Positions 56,533 through 64,000 of a stretch of DNA of 64,000 nucleotides are shown piece by piece. The DNA lies in the NCBI RefSeq assembly GCF_001625365.1, contig NZ_LJJF01000001.1, forward strand, positions 4,871,501 through 4,935,500. The letters run 5' to 3'. This stretch comes from Streptomyces sp. MJM8645. GTDB lineage: Bacteria > Actinomycetota > Actinomycetes > Streptomycetales > Streptomycetaceae. The position numbers and the translations under genes are program-made. Under the pieces are notes generated by a model that did not search any database, was not told the DNA's origin, and saw only the letters and a list, made by a program, of their open reading frames with translations. Each line of letters opens with the position of its first letter. The first letter of the stretch is position 1.

Positions 56533-56958
56533 TCAGGCCAGCTTGGCGGTGAGGGTGATGGTGGTGCCGGTGAGCGCCTTGCTGACCGGGCAGTTGGCCT
56601 TGGCGTCCTCGGCGGCCTTGGTGAAGTCGGCCTCGTCCAGTCCGGGCACCTCGCCGGTGACGGTCAGGTGGATGCCGGTGATGCCGGTGCCGGGCTGGAA
56701 GGTGACATCGGCCTGGGTGTCCAGCTTGACGGGCGGGGTGCCGGCGCCGGTCAGGCCGTGCGAGAGGGCCATCGAGAAGCACGCGGAGTGAGCGGCGGCG
56801 ATCAGTTCCTCCGGACTGGTCTTGCCGTTGGGCTGTTCGGCCCGGGCCGGCCAGGAGACGGGGTACTCGCCGATCCCGGACGAGGCGAAGGTCACCTGCC
56901 CCTTGCCGTCGAGCAGGTTGCCTTCCCAAGCGGTGCGGGCGGTGCGGGTGGTTGCCAC
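56533..56958 (-). CDS. osmC: OsmC-family peroxiredoxin
   Basis: A 141-residue hydroperoxide-reducing enzyme of the OsmC/Ohr superfamily. Catalytic cysteines are in AAHSACFSMALS (about Cys60) and ANCPVSKAL (about Cys123), and SPEELIAAAHSAC is the OsmC signature. It detoxifies organic peroxides in the cytosol. I chose the GTG at 56958 because GGAGGT lies seven bases before it. The ATG five codons earlier would place that ribosome sequence inside the gene. Confidence 0.93.
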   Translation of the reverse strand: MATTRTARTAWEGNLLDGKGQVTFASSGIGEYPVSWPARAEQPNGKTSPEELIAAAHSACFSMALSHGLTGAGTPPVKLDTQADVTFQPGTGITGIHLTVTGEVPGLDEADFTKAAEDAKANCPVSKALTGTTITLTAKLA

Positions 56959-57165
56959 GATCGGTACCTCCATTACTGAGGGACTGCTGAGTCGTCACTT
57001 CCGGTCATACGCGCACCAGCCTACGGGGCGGCCCCCGTTCGGCCCGGGGCGGCGCGGGTCCGGGGCGGCGCGGGCCCGGATCGGCGCCGGGTGCCGGGCG
57101 GTGCGGGCAATGTCCGGATTGTGGACGGATCCGCCAAAAGGTGCGGCTCCACCACGGGGGCCCTG

Positions 57166-57172
57166 TTAGATT
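57166..57172 (+). promoter_or_regulatory. -10 region TTAGATT of the chorismate mutase gene
   Basis: TTAGATT stands out in GC-rich sequence 66 bases before the ATG at 57238. A CGGGAG ribosome site lies at 57224. Confidence 0.4.
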
Positions 57173-57237
57173 TGCCCGGGCCCGAGCCCGGCCGCCGTAC
57201 GGCCGGGTGCCCACTTCAGACACCGGGAGCCGCCCCG

Positions 57238-57573
57238 ATGACGGACCACCCCACGACCCCCGACGCAGGCCTGACCGACGGGGTCGACGCCGCCGTGCGG
57301 GCGGAGCTGACCAGCCTGCGCGAGAGCATCGACAACATCGATGCCGCGGTGGTCCACATGCTGGCCGAGCGCTTCAAGGCGACCCAGCGGGTCGGCCGGC
57401 TCAAGGCCGAGCACAAGCTGCCGCCGGCCGATCCGGCGCGTGAGCGCGACCAGATCAAGCGGCTGCGGGAGCTGGCCGCCGGGGCCAAGCTGGACCCGGT
57501 CTTCGCCGAGAAGTTCCTGACTTTCATCATCGCCGAGGTCATCCGGCACCACGAGGCCATCGCCCGCGCTTGA
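57238..57573 (+). CDS. Chorismate mutase (AroQ class)
   Basis: A 111-residue all-helical chorismate mutase that converts chorismate to prephenate for phenylalanine and tyrosine synthesis. The helix 1 pattern is LTSLRESIDNIDAAVVHMLA with ERFKATQRVGRLKAEHKLPP, giving the active-site Arg and Lys. Helix 3 has FAEKFLTFIIAEVIRHHE. It is stand-alone, not fused to prephenate dehydratase or DAHP synthase. It is probably an independent unit with its own promoter. Confidence 0.92.
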   Translation: MTDHPTTPDAGLTDGVDAAVRAELTSLRESIDNIDAAVVHMLAERFKATQRVGRLKAEHKLPPADPARERDQIKRLRELAAGAKLDPVFAEKFLTFIIAEVIRHHEAIARA

Positions 57574-57730
57574 GAGCGCACCCCCGAGGGGGTCGGTGGT
57601 GAGCCGTCGAGGACGGCCCCGGAGCTGCCCGGCCCGGACATGTCGGGGGCGGCTAAACGCCGGATTTCGTGAGGCTCCGGGGTTGGCGTAGCGTGCAGGT
57701 TCCCCCAGCCGGAGAGGTGGAGCAGCGACG

Positions 57731-58540
57731 ATGGCGGTGAACCTGCCCGAAACGCCGAGCGATGCCGGGTCCGGTCCGGCCCCCGCCGCCGGACGCGGCC
57801 CCGGTGCTTCCGAGGCCCCTGACGCGCCCGGAGGCCGTGCCGAGGCCCGCCGCCGTGCGCACGGTTCGCGTGGCCGCAAGGCCCGGCGGACCGGGCGTCG
57901 GCCCCGGCCCTGGTGGATCGAGATCCCGGCGATGGCGGCGGTGGGCCTGGTGGTCGCGCTGCTGATCAAGACCTGCCTGTTCCAGGTGTTCACCATCCCG
58001 TCCGGCTCGATGGAGAACACGCTGCGGATCGGCGACCGGGTGGGCGTGAACAAGCTGGCGCCGCTGACCGGTTGGAAGCCGGAGCCCGGGCAGCCGGTGG
58101 TGTTCAAGGATCCGGGTGGTTGGCTCCCGCCGCAGCCCGTCGACTCGAACCCGTTCACCAACGCGGCCGGCTCGGTGCTGAGCTTCGTCGGCCTGGTGCC
58201 GCCGAAGGACGACAACTACCTGGTCAAGCGGGTCATCGCGACCGGCGGCCAGACCGTGCAGTGCACAGGCACCACGCTGACCGTCGACGGGAAGAAGGTC
58301 GACGAGCCGTACCTGCACCCCGGCGACGACTCCTGCGCGGGCCTGGACTTCGGGCCGGTGACGGTGCCCTCGGGCCACGTCTGGGTCGAGGGCGACCACC
58401 GCAGCGACTCGGCGGACTCCCGCTACCACCAGCGTGGTCCGGGGGGCGGGGCAGTGCCGGTGGACAACGTGGTCGGGCCGGTGTCGGCCGTGGTGTGGCC
58501 GCTCAATCACCTCGACTGGTTCGGCTGGGTCGGCCGCTGA
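57731..58540 (+). CDS. lepB: Signal peptidase I
   Basis: A 269-residue membrane serine protease that cleaves Sec and Tat signal peptides outside the membrane. A long, Pro/Arg-rich cytosolic N-terminus is followed by one helix (about residues 65-83). The catalytic Ser93 is in FTIPSGSMENTL, and the general-base Lys166 is in NYLVKRVIATGG. Box E is present as VWVEGDHRSDSADSR. The ATG follows GGAGAGGTGGAG. Its 3' end overlaps the convergent EamA gene by 38 bp. Confidence 0.95.
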   Translation: MAVNLPETPSDAGSGPAPAAGRGPGASEAPDAPGGRAEARRRAHGSRGRKARRTGRRPRPWWIEIPAMAAVGLVVALLIKTCLFQVFTIPSGSMENTLRIGDRVGVNKLAPLTGWKPEPGQPVVFKDPGGWLPPQPVDSNPFTNAAGSVLSFVGLVPPKDDNYLVKRVIATGGQTVQCTGTTLTVDGKKVDEPYLHPGDDSCAGLDFGPVTVPSGHVWVEGDHRSDSADSRYHQRGPGGGAVPVDNVVGPVSAVVWPLNHLDWFGWVGR

Positions 58541-59579
58541 CCTGCCGCTCGGCGGCGACCCGCTCCGAAGAGTCCGGAGCATCCCGGGAGTCCCGAGCGT
58601 CCCGGGAATCCCGGGAATCCCGAGCACCCTTGGCGTCCGCGGCCTCCACGGCCGCCGGCTTGCCGGTCTGCGCCGCGAAGGCGCCGGTCAGCACGAGCAG
58701 GCCGCCCGCGATCTGCGGCAGACCGAGGTGCTCGCCGAGCAGGACCCAGGCCAGCACGGTGGCGACGACCGCCTCAAGGTTGGCCACCACCCCGGCGACC
58801 GGGGGCGAGAGGTGCCCGACGGCGATCACGCCGGTCAGGTAGGCGAGCACGGTCGCGATGAGGATCATCCAGGCGGCCGGGAGCAGCGCGGGCAGGGTGT
58901 GCCCGTTCATCACCACGGACCCGCCGAGCGTGCTCCAGTCGGCCTGCCAGGGCCGAGTGAAGACGGTGAGCAGGACGGCGCCGATCAGCAGCCCGAACGC
59001 GCTGACCGCCAGCGGGTCGACCGGGCGCTCGCCCCGGCGGCCGGCGTCGGCGAGCACGAAGTAGCCGACCTGGCAGCAGGCCGCGCCGAGGGCGAAGAGC
59101 ACGCCCAGCGCGTCGAAGCTCAGGCCGTTCCAGACCTCCACCACGCAGGCCAGCCCGGCGACCGCTACGCCGGCGCCGATCGCGGCGCCCCGGCTGATCG
59201 GCTTGCGCTGGACGAACTTGACGTAGCCGATGAGCAGCGGCGGTCCGAGGTACTCGATGAGCAGGGCGACGCCGACCGGGATGCGGGAGATCGCCGCGAA
59301 GTAGCAGGCCTGGACGCCGGCCACGGCGAGCAGGCCGAACCCGATCAGCAGGCCGGGGCGGCGCAGGACGGCGTCACGGTGGCGGTAGGCGATGGGGAGC
59401 AGGGCCACGGCGGCGCCGGTGACTCGGAGCCACACCACGTGCAGCGGTGAGAGGCCGGCCTCGATCAGCGGTTTCGCGGCGGTGCCGGAGCCGCCGAAGG
59501 CGAACGCGGAGACCAGCGCGAGGCTGAGGCCGAGGGTTCTGCCCGTGGGGAGGGTGGGCGAGGCCGTTGATCTGTGCAC
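58503..59579 (-). CDS. EamA/RhaT-family transporter (DMT superfamily)
   Basis: A 358-residue protein with ten predicted helices in two EamA repeats. Key segments are LALVSAFAFGGSGTAAKPLI, VGVALLIEYLGPPLLIGYVK and, in the second half, VVANLEAVVATVLAWVLLGE. It probably exports amino acids or other metabolites. The C-terminal 50 residues are hydrophilic, with an RDS/RDA repeat coded by a 9-bp tandem tract. The start is a GTG at 59579. Its last 38 bp overlap lepB on the other strand. Confidence 0.9.
   Translation of the reverse strand: MHRSTASPTLPTGRTLGLSLALVSAFAFGGSGTAAKPLIEAGLSPLHVVWLRVTGAAVALLPIAYRHRDAVLRRPGLLIGFGLLAVAGVQACYFAAISRIPVGVALLIEYLGPPLLIGYVKFVQRKPISRGAAIGAGVAVAGLACVVEVWNGLSFDALGVLFALGAACCQVGYFVLADAGRRGERPVDPLAVSAFGLLIGAVLLTVFTRPWQADWSTLGGSVVMNGHTLPALLPAAWMILIATVLAYLTGVIAVGHLSPPVAGVVANLEAVVATVLAWVLLGEHLGLPQIAGGLLVLTGAFAAQTGKPAAVEAADAKGARDSRDSRDARDSRDAPDSSERVAAERQVSGRPSRTSRGD
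58581..58625. repeat. Five 9-bp tandem repeats at the end of the EamA gene
   Basis: Units of RTCCCGRGM run from 58581 to 58625 in perfect 9-bp register and encode RDS/RDA on the minus strand. The tract begins about 40 bp past the lepB stop. Confidence 0.75.
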
Positions 59580-59747
59580 CGACGCATTGTGACAGTCATA
59601 CCGGGCGTTCAGTAAGGTGCCATTCCGTCATTTGGTCCTGCACGGAACTGTGCGCAGCGGCGCACTCACCCAGCCTGCGCACGACCCTGCGCCGTCCGCG
59701 CCCCCTCGCCGTCCGGGCCCCCTGCCGCCCAAGCCCCCCCGTCGCCG

Positions 59748-62189
59748 CTACCCGGCGTTCGCCCCCGCCCCGGTGAGCGTGTCCGGCCCGCCCGTGGGCT
59801 GGGTGGTCGGCTGCGTGGTCGGCGCCGTGGTCGGGCCGGTGGAGGGTGTCGGCCGGCCGGTGGGCCGCCCGGTGGGCCGCGTCGTCGGCGGGGCGGTCGG
59901 CTGCTGGGTGGCCGGGGGCGCGGTCGGCGGGCTGGTCACGCCGCCGCCGCCGGAGTTCGAGCCGCCGGCCGGCGTGGTCGGACCCGAGCCCGAGCCCGAG
60001 CCCGAGCCGGCCCCAGCGCCGTCGCTCGGCGGGGTGGTCGGCGCCGCGGGGGCGGTCGAGCCGCCGTTCGAGCCGGCCCCGGTCGACGGGGTGGCGCTCG
60101 GCGAGGACGGGGCCGTCGGCAGATCGGTGGCGCCGGAGGAGTCGCCGCCGTCGGCCGGGGTCTGGAAGTCGCTGACCGGCACGCCCTTGAGCGCCGCCTT
60201 CATGTAGCTGGTCCAGATCTGCGCCGGGAACTGGCCGCCCGCCGCGCCGTCGATCCCGCCGACGCCGCTCAGACTGACCTGGGCCCCGTTGCCCGGGTCC
60301 TGGCCGAACAGGGCCACCGAGGTGACCAGCTCGGGGGTGTAGCCGACGAACCAGACCGACTTCTGGTCGTCGGTGGTGCCGGTCTTGCCTGCCACCGGGC
60401 GGCCCAGTGCCTTCGCTCGCCAGCCGGTGCCGCCCGGGTCGCTCACCACGCCCTGGAGCATCGAGGTGACCTGGTTCGCGGTGTCCGTGCTGATCGCCTG
60501 GGTGGTCTTGTGCGCGGGCAGCGGGAGGGCCTCGCCCTCGCGGTCCACGGACTGCACCAGCCACGGGGTGATCTGCTTGCCGCCGTTGTCCAGCGCCGCG
60601 TACACGCCGGCCATGTCGAGCACGCTCGGGGTGGCCGCGCCGAGCGGGATGGACGGCACCGGGTCGAGGCCCGGGGTGCTGCCGGGCAGGCCCAGCGCGA
60701 TGCCGGTGTCCTTGACCTTCTGGAGCCCGGTGTCCTGGGCCAGCTGGGCGAACGCCGAGTTGACCGACCAGTCGGTGGCCTGCTGGAGGGAGATCTGGCC
60801 GTAGCTCCTGTCGCCCTCGTTCGGCGGCGCGTACGGGGTGCCCTTGCCGCCGCGGACCTTGCGGCCGCTGGTGCCGTCGTAGACGGTGCGCGGGGTGACG
60901 GTCCGGCCGTCCTGGGTCTTGGCGTTGTTCTCGAACGCGGCCGCCAGGGCGATCGCCTTGAAGGTCGAGCCGGCCTGGTAGTCCCGCCGGGTCGCGTTGT
61001 CGACGTAGTGCTTGACGTAGTCGACGCCGCCGTAGAGGGCGACGACCGCGCCGGTCTTCGGGTCCACGGAGACGGCGCCGGCCTGGGCGGCCGCGTCCTT
61101 CTTCCGCTTGTCCGGGTTCAGGGTGTCGCGCAGCTGCGCCTGGACGGAGTCCTGGAGGGCCTGCTGGCGGGCCGGGTCGATGCTCAGCTTGATCGTGTAG
61201 CCGCCCTTGGCCAGCTCGGTCTCGCTGATGACCTGGTTCGAGGTGAGGTACTGGGTGGCCTCGTTCACCAGGTAGCCGGTCTGGCCGGACAGGCCCGGGT
61301 TGGGCTGCGGGTCCTTGACGTCCGGGAACGTGATGGCGGACCGCTCCTCGGCGGAGAGCCAGCCCTCCTTGACCATGCCGTCCAGCACGTAGTTCCAGCG
61401 GTTGACGGCGTTCTGCTTGCCGGCCGGGGTCGCGGTGGCCACGTCGTAGGCGCTCGGGGCGTTCAGCAGGGTGGCCAGGTAGGCGCCCTGGGCGGGGTCG
61501 AGTGTGGAGGCGTCGACGCCGAAGTACGCGTGGGCGGCGGCCTGGATGCCGTAGGCGCCGCGGCCGTAGTAGGAGGTGTTCAGGTAGCCGGAGAGGACGT
61601 CGTCCTTGCTCTCGGTGGCGTCCACCTTGATGGCTATGAACAGTTCCTTCACCTTGCGGGTGACCGACTGCTTCTGGTTCAGGTACGTGTTCTTCACGTA
61701 CTGCTGGGTGATCGTGGAGCCGCCCTGGGTGCCCGCGCCCTTGGCGGTGTTGACCGCGGCCCGGAGCAGGCCCTGCACGTTGACGGCGCCCTCGTGGTAG
61801 AAGTTGCGGTCCTCGGCGGCCAGTGCGGCGTGCTGGGCGGCGGGGGAGACCTTGTCCAGGCTGACGTTCTGCCGGTTGGTCTGGCCGGTGCGGGTGATCA
61901 CGGAGCCGTCGGCGTAGAGCCAGGTGTTGCTCTGCGCGGTCGCGGCGGCGTGCGCGTCGGGGACCTTCACCAGCGTGACCCCGAGCGCGAACAGGCCGAC
62001 GCCGAGCAGCAGGGCCACGGCGAGGCCGAGCAGGCTCATCCGCCAGGTGGGGATCAGCCGGCGCCAGCCGGTGCGCTTCGGACGGCGGGGCTTCCTGCCG
62101 CCGGTCGCGGGGGCGGTGCGTTGGAAGCGTTTGACCGGTCGGAGGCCTGTCGACGGCGTGCGACGGCCGCTCTGGGCGTTCTCGGACAA
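59748..62189 (-). CDS. Class A penicillin-binding protein (second paralogue)
   Basis: An 813-residue bifunctional peptidoglycan synthase. A basic cytosolic tail leads to a membrane helix at about residues 52-72. The GT51 domain has LAAEDRNFYHEGAVN (Glu126) and GTQGGSTITQQYVKN. The transpeptidase domain has AGSTFKAIAL (SxxK), SVNSAF (SxN) and KTGTTDD. A Ser/Gly/Thr/Pro tail of about 140 residues follows. It is colinear with the PBP at 3060-5435 but clearly diverged, so the two are old paralogues. It is transcribed alone, upstream of a short AT-richer promoter region. Confidence 0.95.
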   Translation of the reverse strand: MSENAQSGRRTPSTGLRPVKRFQRTAPATGGRKPRRPKRTGWRRLIPTWRMSLLGLAVALLLGVGLFALGVTLVKVPDAHAAATAQSNTWLYADGSVITRTGQTNRQNVSLDKVSPAAQHAALAAEDRNFYHEGAVNVQGLLRAAVNTAKGAGTQGGSTITQQYVKNTYLNQKQSVTRKVKELFIAIKVDATESKDDVLSGYLNTSYYGRGAYGIQAAAHAYFGVDASTLDPAQGAYLATLLNAPSAYDVATATPAGKQNAVNRWNYVLDGMVKEGWLSAEERSAITFPDVKDPQPNPGLSGQTGYLVNEATQYLTSNQVISETELAKGGYTIKLSIDPARQQALQDSVQAQLRDTLNPDKRKKDAAAQAGAVSVDPKTGAVVALYGGVDYVKHYVDNATRRDYQAGSTFKAIALAAAFENNAKTQDGRTVTPRTVYDGTSGRKVRGGKGTPYAPPNEGDRSYGQISLQQATDWSVNSAFAQLAQDTGLQKVKDTGIALGLPGSTPGLDPVPSIPLGAATPSVLDMAGVYAALDNGGKQITPWLVQSVDREGEALPLPAHKTTQAISTDTANQVTSMLQGVVSDPGGTGWRAKALGRPVAGKTGTTDDQKSVWFVGYTPELVTSVALFGQDPGNGAQVSLSGVGGIDGAAGGQFPAQIWTSYMKAALKGVPVSDFQTPADGGDSSGATDLPTAPSSPSATPSTGAGSNGGSTAPAAPTTPPSDGAGAGSGSGSGSGPTTPAGGSNSGGGGVTSPPTAPPATQQPTAPPTTRPTGRPTGRPTPSTGPTTAPTTQPTTQPTGGPDTLTGAGANAG

Positions 62190-62363
62190 GGCGCGGCCTT
62201 TCCTGCGGGCGGACCGGGTCAGCCTGCACGGACGGGGACATCGGTGGTTAGGGACCTTTGTCCCGATTCCGGTTTACTGCCCTGGACGAGCCGGGCGGGC
62301 CGATTGGCTCCACCGGAACGGCAATCGAGACCGACATCACACGCAAAACGGACGTCGAAGGCC

Positions 62364-62402
62364 AAAAAATTGAGGAGCCCCTCGCTGCTGCGAGAGGCTC
62401 CC
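62364..62402 (-). terminator. Rho-independent terminator of tRNA-Lys
   Basis: On the minus strand a 12-bp stem (62374-62385 with 62390-62401, one G-T wobble) closes the loop AGCA. It is followed after three bases by a run of six T (plus-strand AAAAAA at 62364-62369). It starts 11 bases past the tRNA. Confidence 0.9.
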
Positions 62403-62412
62403 CAAATGTCTG

Positions 62413-62486
62413 TGCGCCGCCAGGGACTCGAACCCCGGACCCGCTGATTAAGAGTCAGCTGCTCTAACCAACTGAGCTAGCGGCGC
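62413..62486 (-). tRNA. tRNA-Lys (anticodon CUU)
   Basis: A 74-nt tRNA. The acceptor arms GCGCCGC and GCGGCGC pair fully. The D arm contains AGCTCAGTTGGTTAGAGC, the anticodon loop is CTCTTAA with anticodon CTT, and the T arm is GGGGTTCGAGTCCC-like. The discriminator base is A, and CCA is not encoded (CAG follows). A T-run terminator lies just downstream. Confidence 0.97.
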
Positions 62487-62619
62487 CTGCTGACCTGGAA
62501 AACAATACACGGTCCCGGTGGGTGCCTCGAACCGCCCGGAACCGCCCGCATCCGCGCGGGAGCCGGCCCGCCGCCGAGCTGTCCGTTTCCGCCCGGTTGG
62601 GGTGCAGTTCGCCGCCGGT

Positions 62620-62625
62620 TAGGGT
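62620..62625 (+). promoter_or_regulatory. -10 box TAGGGT for a leaderless transcript
   Basis: TAGGGT is followed by six bases and the GTG at 62632, the same layout as at 1789-1801. No ribosome site is present. Confidence 0.5.
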
Positions 62626-62631
62626 GGAACG

Positions 62632-63429
62632 GTGCCCAGCCCCAAGCCCGGACACCCGAACGCGCGGAAGGCGGTCGCCGCGCTGCTGATGCTCAGCGCC
62701 ACGGCGTACACCGCGTGGGTGCTGGAGGTCGTGCTGAGCACCGGACTCGACCCGGTGCAGGCGTACATCAGCGAACTCGCGGCCGAGGACCAGCCGCTGG
62801 GCGGCCTGTTCCGGGCCACCGACCTGGTCGCCGGGCTCTGTGTGCTCGCCGCTGCCGTCACCGCCCTCGCCGGCGGGCAGGCCGGGCCGCGCGGTGCCCG
62901 GCGCGGGTGGGCGGTGGTCGGCTGGTCCGCCCTCGCCCTGTTCGGCGCGGCGACCGCCGCCGACTCCCGGCTGCCGCTCAGCTGCGCCCCCACCAGCGAC
63001 GAGATGTGCGCCGCCCGCGAGACCGCCGGGCTCGTCCCCGCGACCCACACCGCGCACGCCGTCACCAGCAGCCTCGCCATGCTCGGTGCACTCACCGGGC
63101 TGGCCGCACTCACCGTCGCCGCCCGCCGCTACGGCTGGTGGCCGCCGGTGCGCCGGATCGGGCCCTGGCTGCTCGGCGCCGAACTGCTGGCCACCGGCTG
63201 GAGCCTGGCCGCGATCGCCGCCTTCGAGGCCGGGCGCGGCACCTGGGCGCTCGGGGCCGGCCAGCGGCTCCAGGTGCTGCTGGTGGCGCTCTGGCTGGCC
63301 GTCCTGGCAGTGAGCCTGGCCCTCCCCGCGGGGGCGCCGGGCGACGAATCCACCTGGTCCGACGCTTCTCCGCCGGCGCACCGGGGGCCCCGGTCGGCCG
63401 AACGGCCCCCGGGCCGGGAGCCGGCATGA
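62632..63429 (+). CDS. DUF998 membrane protein
   Basis: A 265-residue protein with six predicted helices. The DUF998 pattern is visible in VLEVVLSTGLDPVQAYISEL, with FRATDLVAGLCVLAAAV soon after. An extracytoplasmic loop has paired cysteines (SCAPTSDEMCAARE), and later helices include TAHAVTSSLAMLGALTGLAA. Its function is unknown. Such proteins are common next to hydrolases. The stop overlaps the next gene by ATGA. The GTG start suits a leaderless promoter. Confidence 0.85.
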   Translation: MPSPKPGHPNARKAVAALLMLSATAYTAWVLEVVLSTGLDPVQAYISELAAEDQPLGGLFRATDLVAGLCVLAAAVTALAGGQAGPRGARRGWAVVGWSALALFGAATAADSRLPLSCAPTSDEMCAARETAGLVPATHTAHAVTSSLAMLGALTGLAALTVAARRYGWWPPVRRIGPWLLGAELLATGWSLAAIAAFEAGRGTWALGAGQRLQVLLVALWLAVLAVSLALPAGAPGDESTWSDASPPAHRGPRSAERPPGREPA

Positions 63430-64000
63430 CCGCACCCGACGACCCCCGCACCCGGGCGCGCTTTCTGCGCGTCGACGGCGTCCCGCTGCACGTCCGCACC
63501 GAGGGCAGCGGCCCGGTCTGCCTGCTCACCGGGGGCCTCGGCAGCAGTTGGTTCGACTGGGACCTGGTCGTCCCCTTCCTCACGCCCTACCGCACCGTGG
63601 TCCGCTTCGACCGGCCCGGCTACGGGCTGAGCGCCCCCGAGCCCGCCACCGGGCGGCCCGCCCCGACGGCCGCCGGCGAGGCCGAGCGGATCCGCGCGGT
63701 GCTGGACGGCCTCGGGCTGCGCGGGCCCTGCATCGTCGTCGGCCACTCGCTGGCCGGCTTCCACGTCGAGGCCTTCGCCCGGCTGCATCCCGACCGGGCC
63801 GCCGGGCTGGTCCTGGTGGACAGCAGCGTCGAACCGGCGGCCCGGCCGTACCCGGCCCCCGGAGCGCGCGACCTGGCGGCCCGGGCGCTCGCGGGCGCCG
63901 CCACCGCCGTCGCCGTGCCGTACCTGCTCGGCCCGGCCGCCCGCCGGCTGACGGCCCGGCTGTCCACGGTCTGCCGCGAGGACCTCGCCCCGGCGCCGCT
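63426..64000 (+). CDS. Alpha/beta hydrolase, cut by the window edge
   Basis: The first 191 codons of an alpha/beta hydrolase. The opening LRVDGVPLHVRTEGSGP leads to the HG-like oxyanion strand, here LLTGGLGSSWFDW, then RFDRPGYGLS and the nucleophile elbow VVGHSLAGFH (Ser about residue 103). The acidic and His residues of the triad lie beyond 64000. The ATG overlaps the DUF998 stop, so the two genes are coupled. Substrate is unknown. Confidence 0.88.
   Translation, partial: MTAPDDPRTRARFLRVDGVPLHVRTEGSGPVCLLTGGLGSSWFDWDLVVPFLTPYRTVVRFDRPGYGLSAPEPATGRPAPTAAGEAERIRAVLDGLGLRGPCIVVGHSLAGFHVEAFARLHPDRAAGLVLVDSSVEPAARPYPAPGARDLAARALAGAATAVAVPYLLGPAARRLTARLSTVCREDLAPAP

Noticed and set aside
9840..58625. 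CRISPR-like arrays among the tandem repeats
   Set aside because: All repeat tracts are contiguous short tandems or in-frame coding repeats, without spacers of uniform length and without cas genes.
3060..62189. Recent duplication of class A PBPs within the window
   Set aside because: The two proteins are colinear and share motifs, but they differ throughout in sequence and tail. They are old paralogues, and there is no sign of a recent segmental copy.
62364..62486. A tRNA-associated integration site with a nearby mobile element
   Set aside because: The tRNA-Lys gene is intact and no integrase, direct repeat of its 3' end or phage gene is visible in the window.

Overview
The window is high-GC (mostly above 70 %), densely packed actinobacterial DNA. 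It has GTG starts, frequent GTGA/ATGA overlaps between genes and several -10 boxes placed for leaderless transcripts. The gene content points to the Streptomycetaceae (Streptomyces or Kitasatospora): a cslA-glxA pair with a GH6 cellulase, a WhiJ-type regulator/DUF397/anti-sigma-ATPase cluster, DUF3618, DUF6412 and DUF5753 proteins, and a composite PAS-GGDEF-EAL protein. I found no prophage, insertion sequence, CRISPR array or replication origin. One tRNA gene (Lys-CUU) lies near the right end.

Layout. 1-5.4 kb: Bcp peroxiredoxin, a DUF3618 membrane protein, a GroES-like protein, a winged-helix protein and a class A penicillin-binding protein (PBP). 5.7-11.2 kb: a three-gene ABC-2 exporter, a family 2 glycosyltransferase and a nucleotide-sugar dehydrogenase, which together look like a surface-glycan set. 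11.4-17.2 kb: a DUF445 protein, adenosine deaminase, then a unit of ribbon-helix-helix (RHH) regulator, DUF4097 protein and DrrAB-type ABC transporter. 17.4-25.5 kb: the accessory stretch. It has a small secreted protein, a WhiJ-like cluster, a second DUF5753 regulator, a 35-residue peptide gene beside a PIMT-type O-methyltransferase, a beta-propeller protein with a twin-arginine signal, and a Stv-domain protein with an N-terminal motif like those of contractile-injection-system cargo. 25.5-31.5 kb: a quinone-oxidoreductase-like protein divergent from an ArsR regulator, a CDP-alcohol transferase, Nudix and HAD hydrolases, a YidC-like insertase and a Phd/PIN toxin-antitoxin pair. 31.6-35.8 kb: Gfo/Idh oxidoreductase, NagD-like phosphatase, LtrA and uracil-DNA glycosylase. 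36-41.3 kb: cslZ, glxA and cslA. 42-50 kb: a CoA-transferase pair and a branched-chain amino-acid-type ABC transporter ending in a coupled hydrolase. 50-64 kb: a deacetylase-like lipoprotein, DedA, a luciferase-like oxidoreductase, a c-di-GMP protein (possibly CdgA), OsmC, chorismate mutase, signal peptidase I, an EamA transporter, a second class A PBP, tRNA-Lys, a DUF998 protein and a truncated hydrolase.

How the genes work together. Much of the window serves the cell envelope: two class A PBPs, the CslA/GlxA/CslZ tip-glycan machinery, a polysaccharide deacetylase-like lipoprotein, a glycosyltransferase with an exporter, signal peptidase, a YidC-like insertase and a c-di-GMP enzyme.

The most promising undescribed system is at 20.8-23.0 kb. 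A short Asp-Gly-rich peptide with a basic tail and a strong ribosome site sits 10 bp before an O-methyltransferase whose C-terminal end matches my recollection of RiPP-associated PIMT homologues. That is the layout reported for imiditides. The other standout signal is DNA/RNA structure inside the start of livM: three 42-bp in-frame repeats, each a hairpin with the same 14-nt loop and compensating stem changes. Phased repeat arrays upstream of the RHH gene and of the arsR-type gene look like operators.
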